Positions 27,171 through 35,522 of a stretch of DNA of 64,000 nt are shown piece after piece (positions within the stretch are counted from its first letter, which is position 1; each line of letters opens with the position of its first letter). The notes below the pieces were generated by a model that worked only from the letters and a program-made list of their open reading frames with translations, ran no database searches and was not told the origin of the DNA. The position numbers were made by a program, and so were the translations under genes. Source of the stretch: Amycolatopsis azurea DSM 43854 (GTDB lineage: Bacteria; Actinomycetota; Actinomycetes; Mycobacteriales; Pseudonocardiaceae); contig NZ_MUXN01000018.1 in the NCBI RefSeq assembly GCF_001995215.1, positions 70,142-134,141 of the forward strand, in the 5' to 3' direction.

Positions 27171-27761
27171 TTATTCCTCCGAAGAGCCGAAAGCGGATTG
27201 CGCTGTTGTCACGCCGACCCAGCGTTCGGCCTTCATCCCGATCGCCCGCGCTCCGTCCACATTGGACTGACGGTCGTCGAAGAACAGGCAGTCGCCCGGT
27301 TCGGCGCCGAGTTCGGCGAGCAGGATCCGGAAGATCTTCTCGTCGGGTTTCATGCAGCCGAGGTCGCCCGAAAAGAGCTTCACGCGGAACAGACCGGCCC
27401 ACTCCTGCTCGCGCACCCAACGGCCGAACGTCGACGACGCGTTGGAGAGCAGCGCGAGCGCCGCGCCCGCCTCGTGCAGTCCTTCCAGCAGTTCGAGCAC
27501 GTCCGGTTCGAGGTGCGTCCAGCCGGCGACGTCGATACGGGTCAATTCGTCGGCGAAAGCCTTGTCGACCGGGACGTTCAGCGCGCGGCCGACGTTCTGC
27601 CAGTACTCCAGGTCCGAGCCGCCGGAGTCGTACCGGTCCCGTTCGGCCCAGTAATGCGGCTCGAAGTCGGCCTGTTCGAAGCCGAAGGCCTTGGCCAGGG
27701 CCGGCAGCGCGTCGGTGTGCTTGCTGATGACGTCGCCGTAGTCGAAAACGATCCAGTTCAT
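27171..27761 (-). CDS. HAD-family hydrolase (IA subfamily)
   Basis: A 196-residue phosphatase-like protein. VFDYGDVI carries motif I (the first Asp would be the nucleophile), ALLSNASS is motif II, KPDEKIFR holds the motif III Lys and FFDDRQSNVDGA the motif IV acidic pair. The cap is the small helical type (EPHYWAERDRYDSG). Substrates are usually small phosphorylated metabolites. Only 3 bases separate it from the threonine aldolase gene, so the two form an operon and may act on related metabolites, but no shared pathway can be named. Confidence 0.88.
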   Translation of the reverse strand: MNWIVFDYGDVISKHTDALPALAKAFGFEQADFEPHYWAERDRYDSGGSDLEYWQNVGRALNVPVDKAFADELTRIDVAGWTHLEPDVLELLEGLHEAGAALALLSNASSTFGRWVREQEWAGLFRVKLFSGDLGCMKPDEKIFRILLAELGAEPGDCLFFDDRQSNVDGARAIGMKAERWVGVTTAQSAFGSSEE

Positions 27762-27764
27762 GGG

Positions 27765-28793
27765 TCAGCCCCCGGTCTTGATGCGATTAAGGGTTTCTTC
27801 GATGTCCGCCGCGGAAAGGTCCCGGTGCGTCACGAACCGGATCCGGCCCGAGCTGGGCAGCGTCTGGATCCCGAGCCCGGCCAGCCACTCCAGCCTGCCC
27901 TGGAGGTCGGGAGCGGTGACCTGCACGATGTTGGTCTCGGGGGTGTTGACCTCCCAGCCGTGCTCGGCGAACCCCGCCGCGAGCCGCGTCGCGTTCTCGT
28001 GCGCCTCGGCCAGGTCGCCGATGCGGTCCAGCGCGACCAGGCCGGCCGCGGCCAGCACGCCCGCCTGACGGACGCCGCCGCCGAGCATCTGGCGCATCCG
28101 CCGCGCCTTCTCGACGAACTCCTCGCTGCCCGCGACCACCGAGCCGACGGGCGCGCCGAGGCCCTTGGAGAAGCAGGCGGAAACGGTGTCGGCGCCGACC
28201 GTGAGCGCCGCGGGCGGCAACCCCAGCGCGACCGACGCGTGCCAGAGGCGGGCGCCGTCGAGGTGCACGGTCAGCCCGGCTTCTTTCGCCACCGCGACCA
28301 GCTGGGCGTGCTCGTCGGGCGGAGTGATCGCGCCGCCCGCCGAGTTGTGCGTGTTCTCCAGGCACAGCAGCGGGGTGCGCAGCGCGTAGTACGGCCCGCG
28401 CGGGTTGCCGATCGCGGCCGAAAGCGTTTCCGGCGTCGGCCGTCCGGGGCCGGCGTCGTGTTCGAGGGGCTCCGGCATGCCGCCCGCGAGCCAGGCGGCG
28501 GAGCCGAGTTCGTCGGTGATCACGTGCGAGCCGCGCGGCGCGAGGAACTTGTCACCGCGCCGGAGGTGGAGGCACAGCGCGATGAGGTTCGCCATGGTGC
28601 CGGTCGGCGTCCAGAGCGCGGCGGGCATGCCGAGGAGCTTCGCGGCGCGTTGTTCGAGGGCGCCGATGGTCGGGTCGCCGTCGAGGACGTTGTCGCCGAC
28701 CTCGGCGTTCGCCATGGCCTGGCGCATGACGTCGTCCGGTCGGGTCACGGTGTCGGAGCGGAAATCGATCAACGGGAGAGGGCGCGAGGTCAC
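27765..28793 (-). CDS. Low-specificity threonine aldolase family, PLP-dependent
   Basis: A 342-residue fold-type I lyase. IDFRSDTVTRPDDVMRQAM is the classic N-terminus. WTPTGTMANLIAL holds the PLP phosphate contact, LENTHNSAGG the ring-stacking His, VHLDGARLWHAS the Asp/Arg pair and SACFSKGLGAPVGSV the Schiff-base Lys. The reaction is cleavage of threonine or allo-threonine to glycine and acetaldehyde. The GTG at 28793 gives the normal family N-terminus. It leads a two-gene operon with the HAD hydrolase and diverges from the sigma factor gene. Confidence 0.92.
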   Translation of the reverse strand: MTSRPLPLIDFRSDTVTRPDDVMRQAMANAEVGDNVLDGDPTIGALEQRAAKLLGMPAALWTPTGTMANLIALCLHLRRGDKFLAPRGSHVITDELGSAAWLAGGMPEPLEHDAGPGRPTPETLSAAIGNPRGPYYALRTPLLCLENTHNSAGGAITPPDEHAQLVAVAKEAGLTVHLDGARLWHASVALGLPPAALTVGADTVSACFSKGLGAPVGSVVAGSEEFVEKARRMRQMLGGGVRQAGVLAAAGLVALDRIGDLAEAHENATRLAAGFAEHGWEVNTPETNIVQVTAPDLQGRLEWLAGLGIQTLPSSGRIRFVTHRDLSAADIEETLNRIKTGG

Positions 28794-28928
28794 GGTACGA
28801 TCACATCACATCGACGGCCCCGCCATGAACCTCCTCCCCGGCTGGTCCGCCGCGCCCGCTCATGCAACCGTGGACGCCCCCGGTTCCGTCCTACCCACCG
28901 ACGAGGCAAGAGCGGAGACAACAACCGC

Positions 28929-29447
28929 GTGAACCAGCGCGACGAACAAGAGTTCGCGGAGTACTTCGCCGCGAAGCGGGACTCCGTGCGCAGGACCGCG
29001 TACATGCTCTGCGGTGACTGGCATCGCGCGGACGACCTCGCGCAGACGGCGTTCGTCGCGCTGCACCGGAGGTGGAAGAAGATCAGGGAACGGGCGGCGA
29101 CCGACGCCTACGTGCGGAAGACGCTGGTCAGGGCGGCCATCGACGAGTCGAGGCGGCCGTGGCGGCGGGAGTGGCAGACCGAAGAGCTGCCCGAACCGCC
29201 GCAGGACGGCTTCGACCTCGGCGAACAGGTCGTCACCAGGGAAGACCTGCTGGCCGCGCTGCGCGAAGTACCCCCGAAGCAGCGGGCCGTGCTGGTGCTC
29301 CGGTTCTTCGAGGGGCTGGACGTCGGCGCGGCGGCGAAGGCGCTCGGCTGCAGCGAAGGGAACGTGAAGAGCCAGACCGCGCGCGGGCTGGCGAACCTCA
29401 GGCAGGTCATGGAGAAGGAGGAGGTGGCACGGGATGGACGAGAATGA
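28929..29447 (+). CDS. SigE-family extracytoplasmic-function sigma factor
   Basis: A 172-residue ECF sigma factor. Region 2 contains FAEYFAAKRDSVRRTAYMLC and DWHRADDLAQTAFVALHRRW, and region 4 has KQRAVLVLRFFEGLDVGAAAKALGCSEGNVKSQTARGL. The wording of both regions is that of the actinobacterial SigE-family (SigE70-like) group. It would direct RNA polymerase to a small stress regulon. The next gene overlaps it by 14 bases and encodes a membrane protein, a common arrangement for a sigma factor and its sensor or anti-sigma partner. The GTG lies in a GC-rich divergent intergenic region. Confidence 0.92.
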   Translation: MNQRDEQEFAEYFAAKRDSVRRTAYMLCGDWHRADDLAQTAFVALHRRWKKIRERAATDAYVRKTLVRAAIDESRRPWRREWQTEELPEPPQDGFDLGEQVVTREDLLAALREVPPKQRAVLVLRFFEGLDVGAAAKALGCSEGNVKSQTARGLANLRQVMEKEEVARDGRE

Positions 29448-30135
29448 CCTGAAGGCGTTGTTCCGTGACGCCCCCGGTGACGCGCCGTCGTCCACCTTCG
29501 ACACGGCCGACGTCGTCCGCGCCTCGAAACGCGCCACTGCACGACGCCGAAACGGTATCGCCGTGGCCTGTAGTGCGCTGGTTTTGGTCTTGGCCGGAGT
29601 GGGCATGTTCGGCGTGCTCGGCGGAACCGAGCTCCAGATGGGGTCTGCCGCCAAATCCGACGACGAAGCCGCGGCGCCGAAGCAACCCGGAGCCGCTTCG
29701 GTACGTCCTCAAGACGGGGAGTCCTCGAACTTCTCGAACCCGCCGCCTCAGCAGGGGGGCGACGGGCCAGAGAGGACCGGCCAGCTATCGGCCGAAGGCA
29801 CCTACGGGTGCGACCAGGTGGACCGGGAGCTCGCCACCGCCCTCGCTGGCGAGCTCCCGGTCCCCGTGGATGTCGCCAAGTCGACGCCCGGCGACATCTG
29901 TTCGACGGGAGCCAGGTCCGCGGGGTTCCAGGTGCCGGGCGGCACGGTTTCCACCGCGGTCTACCCGGCGGGCGCGTCCGTCCCGGTGCTGCCCACGGGG
30001 GCGGCCGAGGGGCGGCGGACCACCGCCAAGGGATCGCTGGTGATCGTGGTGAGCCTCGGCGACGGTACGGGCGGGTCCGCGTTCTCCGCGGCCGATGTCG
30101 ACCGGTTCGCCGCCGTGCTCGCCACCCGCTACTGA
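29434..30135 (+). CDS. Single-span membrane protein, possible partner of the sigma factor
   Basis: A 233-residue protein with about 40 cytoplasmic residues (acidic start MDENDLKALFRDAPGD, then ASKRATARRRN), one transmembrane span at about 42-64 and an extracytoplasmic Ser/Pro/Gln-rich region ending in a small folded part with two cysteines (GCDQ, DICS). The start ATG lies inside the sigma factor gene. No zinc-binding anti-sigma HxxxCxxC motif is visible, so it is not a ZAS-type anti-sigma. The role as regulator of the sigma factor is inference from position and topology. Confidence 0.7.
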   Translation: MDENDLKALFRDAPGDAPSSTFDTADVVRASKRATARRRNGIAVACSALVLVLAGVGMFGVLGGTELQMGSAAKSDDEAAAPKQPGAASVRPQDGESSNFSNPPPQQGGDGPERTGQLSAEGTYGCDQVDRELATALAGELPVPVDVAKSTPGDICSTGARSAGFQVPGGTVSTAVYPAGASVPVLPTGAAEGRRTTAKGSLVIVVSLGDGTGGSAFSAADVDRFAAVLATRY

Positions 30136-30159
30136 CGGCGCCTGGCAAAATAGCCCGCC

Positions 30160-30753
30160 ATGACCGCTGCCGCGACCACGCCGAAGGGTGAGCGACGCCG
30201 TGCCGAGCTCATCGAGGCCGCCGCGTCGCTGCTGGCCGAGGGCGGTTTCGACGCCGTGCGGCACCGTGCGGTCGCCGAACGCGCCGGACTGCCGCTGGCG
30301 TCGACGACGTACTACTTCGATTCGCTCGAAGAACTCGTCACCGCCGCCGTCGAGCACCACGCGAACCAGGAACTGGAGACCGGGCGGACCAAGCTCGACG
30401 AACTGGCGACCCGCAACCGTGGTGTCGAGGCCACCGTCGACCTGGTGCTGGACATGCTCCTCGGACCGCTCCGCCCGGATCGCGAGGCCGACGCCGAAGC
30501 GGTCCTTCTGCGCTACGAGCGCCTCGTCGGCACTGGTCGCCGTCCGTACCTTCGGCCGTTGATGCGGACGCTGTCCGCGCAGCTGTACGAACTGCTCCAC
30601 GAGATCTTCGCGCGCTCCGGCACCCCGGTGGACGCCGCCGAGCTCGAGCGGCTGGTCGCCTTGGTCGATGGCGCCGTGGTCAACGCGCTGATCGAGGTCG
30701 ACCCGGAGCCTCGCGCCGCCGCCGCCCGGATGCTCCAGGCCGCCCTCGCCTAG
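30160..30753 (+). CDS. TetR-family transcriptional regulator
   Basis: A 197-residue regulator. The N-terminal HTH reads GGFDAVRHRAVAERAGLPLASTTYYFDSLEELV, a standard TetR recognition helix region. The C-terminal helical domain (TetR_C type) ends ARMLQAALA. It precedes purB by 19 bases in the same direction, yet purB has its own -10 hexamer, so the two are probably independent. Target and ligand are unknown. Confidence 0.9.
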   Translation: MTAAATTPKGERRRAELIEAAASLLAEGGFDAVRHRAVAERAGLPLASTTYYFDSLEELVTAAVEHHANQELETGRTKLDELATRNRGVEATVDLVLDMLLGPLRPDREADAEAVLLRYERLVGTGRRPYLRPLMRTLSAQLYELLHEIFARSGTPVDAAELERLVALVDGAVVNALIEVDPEPRAAAARMLQAALA

Positions 30754-30760
30754 CGCCGGT

Positions 30761-30766
30761 TAGTCT
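30761..30766 (+). promoter_or_regulatory. -10 hexamer of purB, leaderless arrangement
   Basis: TAGTCT lies 6 nt before the purB GTG start, placing the transcript start on the start codon. Confidence 0.5.
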
Positions 30767-30772
30767 GGCCGC

Positions 30773-32203
30773 GTGACGGACAAGCCCCGCATCCCCAACG
30801 TGCTCGCCGGCCGCTACGCCTCGCCTGAGCTGGTCGAACTCTGGTCCCCGGAACGCAAGGTCGTGCTGGAGCGCGAGCTCTGGCTCGCCGTGCTCCGGGC
30901 GCAGGCCGACCTCGGCGTCGAGGTGCCGGACGGCGTCGTCGCCGACTACGAGCGCGTGCTGGAGCAGGTCGACCTCGACTCGATCGCCGCGCGCGAGCGG
31001 GTCACCCGGCACGACGTGAAGGCCCGGATCGAGGAGTTCAACGCGCTCGCCGGCCACGAGCACGTCCACAAGGGCATGACGTCGCGTGACCTCACCGAGA
31101 ACGTCGAGCAGCTGCAGGTGCGGCGCTCGCTGGAGCTGGTGCGCGGCCGCGTCGGCGCGGTGCTGGCCCGGCTCGCCTCGATCGCGGTCGAGCACTCCGA
31201 CACGGTGATGGCCGGCCGTTCGCACAACGTCGCCGCGCAGGCGACGACCCTGGGCAAGCGGTTCGCCACCGCCGCCGACGAACTGCTGGTCGCCTTCGAC
31301 CGGCTCGAAAACCTGATCGCCCGGTACCCGCTGCGCGGGATCAAGGGCCCGGTCGGCACCGCGCAGGACATGCTCGACCTGCTCGGCGACGAGTCCACTT
31401 TGGACGAACTGGAGTCGCGGGTCGCGGCCCACCTCGGGTTCGAGAACGTGTTCACCAGCGTCGGCCAGGTGTACCCGCGTTCGCTCGACTTCGACGTGCT
31501 GTCCACCGTCGTCCAGCTGGCGGCCGCGCCGTCGAGCCTGGCGAAGACGATCCGCCTGATGGCGGGCCACGAACTGGTCACCGAGGGCTTCAAGCCGGGC
31601 CAGGTCGGCTCGTCGGCCATGCCGCACAAGATGAACACGCGTTCGTGCGAGCGCGTCAACGGGCTCGCCGTCGTGCTGCGCGGCTACCTGTCGATGATCG
31701 GCGAGCTCGCCGGCGACCAGTGGAACGAAGGCGACGTGTCCGACTCCGTCGTCCGCCGGGTCGCGCTGCCCGACGCGTTCTTCGCGCTCGACGGCCTGCT
31801 GGAGACCTTCCTCACGGTGCTGGCCGAGTTCGGCGCCTTCCCCGCGGTCATCGGACGTGAGCTCGATCGCTATCTGCCCTTCCTCGCGACCACCAAGGTG
31901 CTCATGGCCTCGGTCCGCGCGGGGGTCGGACGTGAAACCGCTCACGAGGCCATCAAGGAGAACGCCGTCGGCGTCGCGCTCGCGATGCGGGAGCAGGGGC
32001 TGGCCGAGAACGACCTCCTCGACCGCCTCGCCGCCGACGAGCGCATCCCGCTCGACCGCGGTGAGCTGGACAAACTCCTCGCCGACCGGATCTCGTTCAC
32101 CGGTGTCGCGCCGCGTCAGGTGGCCGCGATCGCGTCGCGCGTCTCGGACATCCTGGAGCGTTTCCCGGAGGCCGCGGGTTACTCGCCGGCACCGATTCTC
32201 TGA
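30773..32203 (+). CDS. purB: Adenylosuccinate lyase
   Basis: PurB acts twice in purine synthesis, cleaving SAICAR to AICAR and adenylosuccinate to AMP, each with release of fumarate. The 476-residue protein has the fumarase-superfamily landmarks: KGMTSRDLTENVEQLQ (region C1), AGRSHNVAAQATTLGKRFA (C2) and the signature GSSAMPHKMNTRSCERVNGL (C3) with the catalytic Ser loop. It begins IPNVLAGRYASPELVELWSPERK, typical of the actinobacterial form. The GTG start directly follows a -10 hexamer and has no Shine-Dalgarno, so the mRNA is probably leaderless. Confidence 0.98.
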   Translation: MTDKPRIPNVLAGRYASPELVELWSPERKVVLERELWLAVLRAQADLGVEVPDGVVADYERVLEQVDLDSIAARERVTRHDVKARIEEFNALAGHEHVHKGMTSRDLTENVEQLQVRRSLELVRGRVGAVLARLASIAVEHSDTVMAGRSHNVAAQATTLGKRFATAADELLVAFDRLENLIARYPLRGIKGPVGTAQDMLDLLGDESTLDELESRVAAHLGFENVFTSVGQVYPRSLDFDVLSTVVQLAAAPSSLAKTIRLMAGHELVTEGFKPGQVGSSAMPHKMNTRSCERVNGLAVVLRGYLSMIGELAGDQWNEGDVSDSVVRRVALPDAFFALDGLLETFLTVLAEFGAFPAVIGRELDRYLPFLATTKVLMASVRAGVGRETAHEAIKENAVGVALAMREQGLAENDLLDRLAADERIPLDRGELDKLLADRISFTGVAPRQVAAIASRVSDILERFPEAAGYSPAPIL

Positions 32204-32294
32204 CGTGTGAGCAGCCCCACCACGGGGTGTTCACAGAGTGAGACGAAATTACTCGATCGGGCGAAATGCCTAATCTCGATCGCTGAACCCGGAG

Positions 32295-32323
32295 CGCCAG
32301 GCCGCCCATGAGGCGGCCTGGCG
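32295..32323 (+). terminator. Perfect 12-bp hairpin between purB and the amino-acid importer
   Basis: CGCCAGGCCGCC (32295-32306) pairs perfectly with GGCGGCCTGGCG (32312-32323) around a 5-nt loop, followed by TGTTTGT. It lies 92 nt past purB and 43 nt before the first binding-protein gene. It can be the purB terminator, or an attenuator hairpin if the importer promoter lies upstream of it. Confidence 0.65.
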
Positions 32324-32365
32324 TGTTTGTATCGCGCCTTGCGCGCCGAACCCACGGAAGAAGCG

Positions 32366-33193
32366 ATGAGATCCACGCTGTCGAAAATCGTCGCCGTCGT
32401 CACGGCCGGAGCGGCCACCCTCGCCCTCGCCGCCTGTGGCTCGGGTGACGCGAGCACGAGCGGCCAGAAACTCCGGGTCGGCACCCTGACCGACGCGCCG
32501 CCGTCCATCTACCTGGAGAACGGCACGTTCACCGGGTACGACAACGAACTGCTGCGCGACATCGCGAAGCGCGAGGGCTTCGAGGTCGAGTTCGTCGGCA
32601 CCGAGTTCGCCGGGCTGCTCGCCGCCGTCGCCACCAACAAGTTCGACATCGGCAGCTCCACGATCTCCACCACCGAGGCCCGCAAGAAGACCGTCGCGTT
32701 CAGCAACGGCTACAGCACCGGGTTCACCTCGATCGTCACCAAGAAGGGCGCGGGCCTCAAGGACGTCGGCGCCTACACCGGCAAGCGGCTCGGCGTCGTG
32801 CAGGCGTCGGTGCAGGACGACTTCGCGAGCGGCAAGGTGCCCGGCGCCGACGTCGTCCGGTTCCCCGACTACAACGCCGGTTTCGCACAGCTGAAGAGCG
32901 GCAGCCTCGACGGCTGGGTCGTGCCGAAGGACATCGGGCAGAAGTACATCGACCAGAACCCGGACCTGGCACTGGAGTTCGGCTACACGGTCGAGACCAA
33001 GGACACGCCGTCCGCGTTCGCCGTCCGCAAGGACAACAAGGACCTGCTGAAGAAGCTCAACGACGGTCTCGCGAAGGCCGTGGCGGACGGCACCGTCGCC
33101 CGCCTGCACGCTCAGTTCTTCAAGACCGAGCCGCTGCCCAAGGAACTCGAACAGGGCGGCCCCGGCCTGCCCGTGCAGAACGCGGGGGCATGA
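32366..33193 (+). CDS. Polar amino-acid ABC binding lipoprotein 1 (SBP family 3)
   Basis: A 275-residue lipoprotein with lipobox LAAC, then LRVGTLTDAPPSIYLENGTFTGYDNELL, a family-3 (polar amino acid) fold. It is the first of three tandem paralogues. It has diverged most: where the next two have TDERKK...DFS.PYN, it has TEARKKTVAFSNGYS, so residues that hold the ligand alpha-amino and carboxylate groups may differ. The ATG at 32366 gives a normal signal peptide. A 12-bp hairpin precedes it. It probably shares the permease and ATPase encoded downstream. Confidence 0.9.
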   Translation: MRSTLSKIVAVVTAGAATLALAACGSGDASTSGQKLRVGTLTDAPPSIYLENGTFTGYDNELLRDIAKREGFEVEFVGTEFAGLLAAVATNKFDIGSSTISTTEARKKTVAFSNGYSTGFTSIVTKKGAGLKDVGAYTGKRLGVVQASVQDDFASGKVPGADVVRFPDYNAGFAQLKSGSLDGWVVPKDIGQKYIDQNPDLALEFGYTVETKDTPSAFAVRKDNKDLLKKLNDGLAKAVADGTVARLHAQFFKTEPLPKELEQGGPGLPVQNAGA

Positions 33194-33198
33194 CCATC

Positions 33199-33972
33199 AT
33201 GAAGAAAACACTGCTCGCCACGCTGGCCGCCGGTCTCGTCGCCGTGCTCGCCGCCTGCGGTGGTGGCGAATCCGCCACCGAGAAGACCCTGCGCGTCGGG
33301 ACCCTGAGCGACGCGCCGCCGAACGTCTACGTCGAGAACGGCACCTTCACCGGCTTCGACAACGAGCTGCTGAGGGCCATCGCGGCCAAACAGAACCTGA
33401 AGCTGGAGTTCGTTTCGACGGACTTCTCGTCGCTGCTGGGCCAGGTCGCGAACAACCAGTTCGACATCGGCAGCTCGGCCATCGCGCAGACCGACGAGCG
33501 CAAGAAGAACGTCGACTTCTCCAGCCCGTACAACTTCGAAGTGATGAGCATCCAGACCAAGGACGGCTCGCCGATCACCGAGGAGAAGGCCCTTTCCGGC
33601 AAGCGGGTCGCGGTCATCCAGGCGACCGTCGGCGACAAGTGGCTCACCTCGACCGTGCCCGACGCGCAGGCCGTGCGCTTCCCCGGGTACGCCCCGGCGC
33701 TGGCCGCGCTCAAGAGCGGCGCCGTCGACGCCTACATCCTCGACCAGGCGATCGCCGAGTCCAACGTCAAGGAAAGCGCCGACGCCAAGCTCAAGGTCGT
33801 CAAGTCCTTCACCACCGACGTGCCCCACGGCTTCGCGGTGAAGAAGGGCAACACCGAGTTGCAGACGAAGATCAACGAGGGCCTGAAGCAGGTCATCGCC
33901 GACGGCACCTGGGTCAAGCTGCACGACAAGTTCCTGCCGACCGCACCGGTGCCGGACCAGTTCAAGGCGTGA
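33199..33972 (+). CDS. Polar amino-acid ABC binding lipoprotein 2 (SBP family 3)
   Basis: A 257-residue lipoprotein (MKKTLLATLAAGLVAVLAAC) with LRVGTLSDAPPNVYVENGTFTGFDNELL and the ligand segment SAIAQTDERKK followed by DFSSPYNF. The ATG at 33190 overlaps the previous stop (ATGA) and is an alternative start that adds three residues; I prefer 33199 by analogy with paralogue 3. It is clearly more similar to paralogue 3 than to paralogue 1, indicating successive tandem duplications. Confidence 0.9.
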   Translation: MKKTLLATLAAGLVAVLAACGGGESATEKTLRVGTLSDAPPNVYVENGTFTGFDNELLRAIAAKQNLKLEFVSTDFSSLLGQVANNQFDIGSSAIAQTDERKKNVDFSSPYNFEVMSIQTKDGSPITEEKALSGKRVAVIQATVGDKWLTSTVPDAQAVRFPGYAPALAALKSGAVDAYILDQAIAESNVKESADAKLKVVKSFTTDVPHGFAVKKGNTELQTKINEGLKQVIADGTWVKLHDKFLPTAPVPDQFKA

Positions 33973-33980
33973 GGATCACG

Positions 33981-34763
33981 ATGAAGAAGTCACTCGCCGC
34001 CGCCCTCAGCGCTGTCCTCCTGACAGTGCTGGCGGCGTGCGGCGGCGGTGAAGACGCCGGCGCGGGCACTTTGCGCGTCGGCACCCTCAGCGACTCGAAG
34101 CCCAACGCCTATCAGGAAAACGGCGTGTTCACCGGCTTCGACAACGAGCTGCTGAAGGCCATCGCCGCGAACCAGAACCTGAAACTCGAGTTCGTCTCCA
34201 CCGAGTTCGCGACACTGCTGAGCCAGGTCGCCACCGGCCGGTTCGACATCGGCAGTTCGGCGATCTCGCAGACCGACGAACGCCGCAAGACCGTCGACTT
34301 CTCCGCGCCGTACAACTACCAGTCGCTCGGCATCGAGACCCGCGAAGGTGTCGCCATCACGGACGAGAACTCCTTGGCGGGCAAGCGGATCGGCGTCGTC
34401 CAGGGCACCGTGTCGGACAGCTGGCTGGTGGCCAACGCGCCCACCGCGCAGGCCGTGCGGTTCCCGCAGGACGCCGCCGCCCTCGCCGCGCTGAAGTCCG
34501 GCGCGATCGACGGCGCGATCTTCGACCAGGCGACCGCCGAGGACTACGCGGCGAAGAACCCGGACGCGAAACTCAAGGTGGTCAAGGCGATCACCACGAC
34601 GATCCCGCACGGCTTCGCGGTGAAGAAGGGCAACACGGCGCTGGCGGGCAAGATCAACGCCGGGCTCAAGGCGGTCATCGCCGACGGGACATGGGAAAAG
34701 GTGCACCAGCGGTTCGAGCCGAACGCGCCGGTGCCCGCGGAATTCAAGGCCAGGCAGCAGTAA
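33981..34763 (+). CDS. Polar amino-acid ABC binding lipoprotein 3 (SBP family 3)
   Basis: A 260-residue lipoprotein (MKKSLAAALSAVLLTVLAAC) with LRVGTLSDSKPNAYQENGVFTGFDNELL and SAISQTDERRK followed by DFSAPYNY. GAGGATC precedes the ATG, 8 bases after the previous stop. The next gene begins on the base after its stop codon. It probably delivers a polar or charged amino acid to the shared permease. Confidence 0.9.
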   Translation: MKKSLAAALSAVLLTVLAACGGGEDAGAGTLRVGTLSDSKPNAYQENGVFTGFDNELLKAIAANQNLKLEFVSTEFATLLSQVATGRFDIGSSAISQTDERRKTVDFSAPYNYQSLGIETREGVAITDENSLAGKRIGVVQGTVSDSWLVANAPTAQAVRFPQDAAALAALKSGAIDGAIFDQATAEDYAAKNPDAKLKVVKAITTTIPHGFAVKKGNTALAGKINAGLKAVIADGTWEKVHQRFEPNAPVPAEFKARQQ

Positions 34764-35522
34764 GTGAACGACTTCCTCAACACCTTCCTGAACTGGGAGT
34801 ACATCTGGGAGGTCTTCCCGGACCTCCTCGGGACCGGCCTGCTGAACACGCTGATCCTGTCGGTGTTCTCGGCGCTGATCGGCACCGTGCTCGGCATGCT
34901 GCTGGCCACGATGGGCCTGTCCAGCAAGGCTTGGCTGCGCTGGCCCGCCCGGGTGTACACCGACATCTTCCGCGGCCTGCCCGCGATCCTGACCATCTTG
35001 GTGATCGGGCAGGGCGGTGGGATCCTCATCCCGTCGCTGTCACGGAACCCTTATCCGCTGGGCATTCTCTCGCTGAGCCTGATCGCCGCCGCGTACATCG
35101 GCGAGATCTTCCGCGCCGGTATCCAGAGTGTCGAAAAAGGACAGATGGAGGCCAGCCGTGCGCTGGGCATGACCTACACCAAGGCCATGGCGCTCGTCGT
35201 CATCCCGCAGGGTGTGCGGCGCGTGCTGCCCGCGCTGGTGAACCAGTTCATCGCGCTGGTCAAGGACTCCAGCCTGGTGTACTTCCTCGGTTTCCTCGCC
35301 GCCCAGCGTGACCTGTTCCGCATCGGGCAGGACCTCGCGGCGAACACCGGGAACCTGTCGCCGCTGGTCGCGGCCGGTGTCGTCTACCTGGTGATCACCG
35401 TGCCGCTGACGCATCTGGTGAACTTCATCGACAAGAAGCTGCGCACCGGCAAGAAGGTCCGGGCCGAGGACGACGGTGGCGATCTGGAACTGCTGAACGC
35501 CGGAAAGGTGCCGATGTCATGA
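34764..35522 (+). CDS. Polar amino-acid ABC transporter permease (HisM/GlnP type)
   Basis: A 252-residue inner-membrane protein with five or six spans. The cytoplasmic EAA loop reads EASRALGMTYTKAMALVVIPQGVRRVLPALVNQF, the HisM/GltK pattern. Only one permease gene is present, so the channel is probably a homodimer. The GTG start abuts the stop of binding protein 3 and its end overlaps the ATPase start (ATGA). The C-terminus carries an acidic tail (EDDGGDLELLNAG). Confidence 0.92.
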   Translation: MNDFLNTFLNWEYIWEVFPDLLGTGLLNTLILSVFSALIGTVLGMLLATMGLSSKAWLRWPARVYTDIFRGLPAILTILVIGQGGGILIPSLSRNPYPLGILSLSLIAAAYIGEIFRAGIQSVEKGQMEASRALGMTYTKAMALVVIPQGVRRVLPALVNQFIALVKDSSLVYFLGFLAAQRDLFRIGQDLAANTGNLSPLVAAGVVYLVITVPLTHLVNFIDKKLRTGKKVRAEDDGGDLELLNAGKVPMS

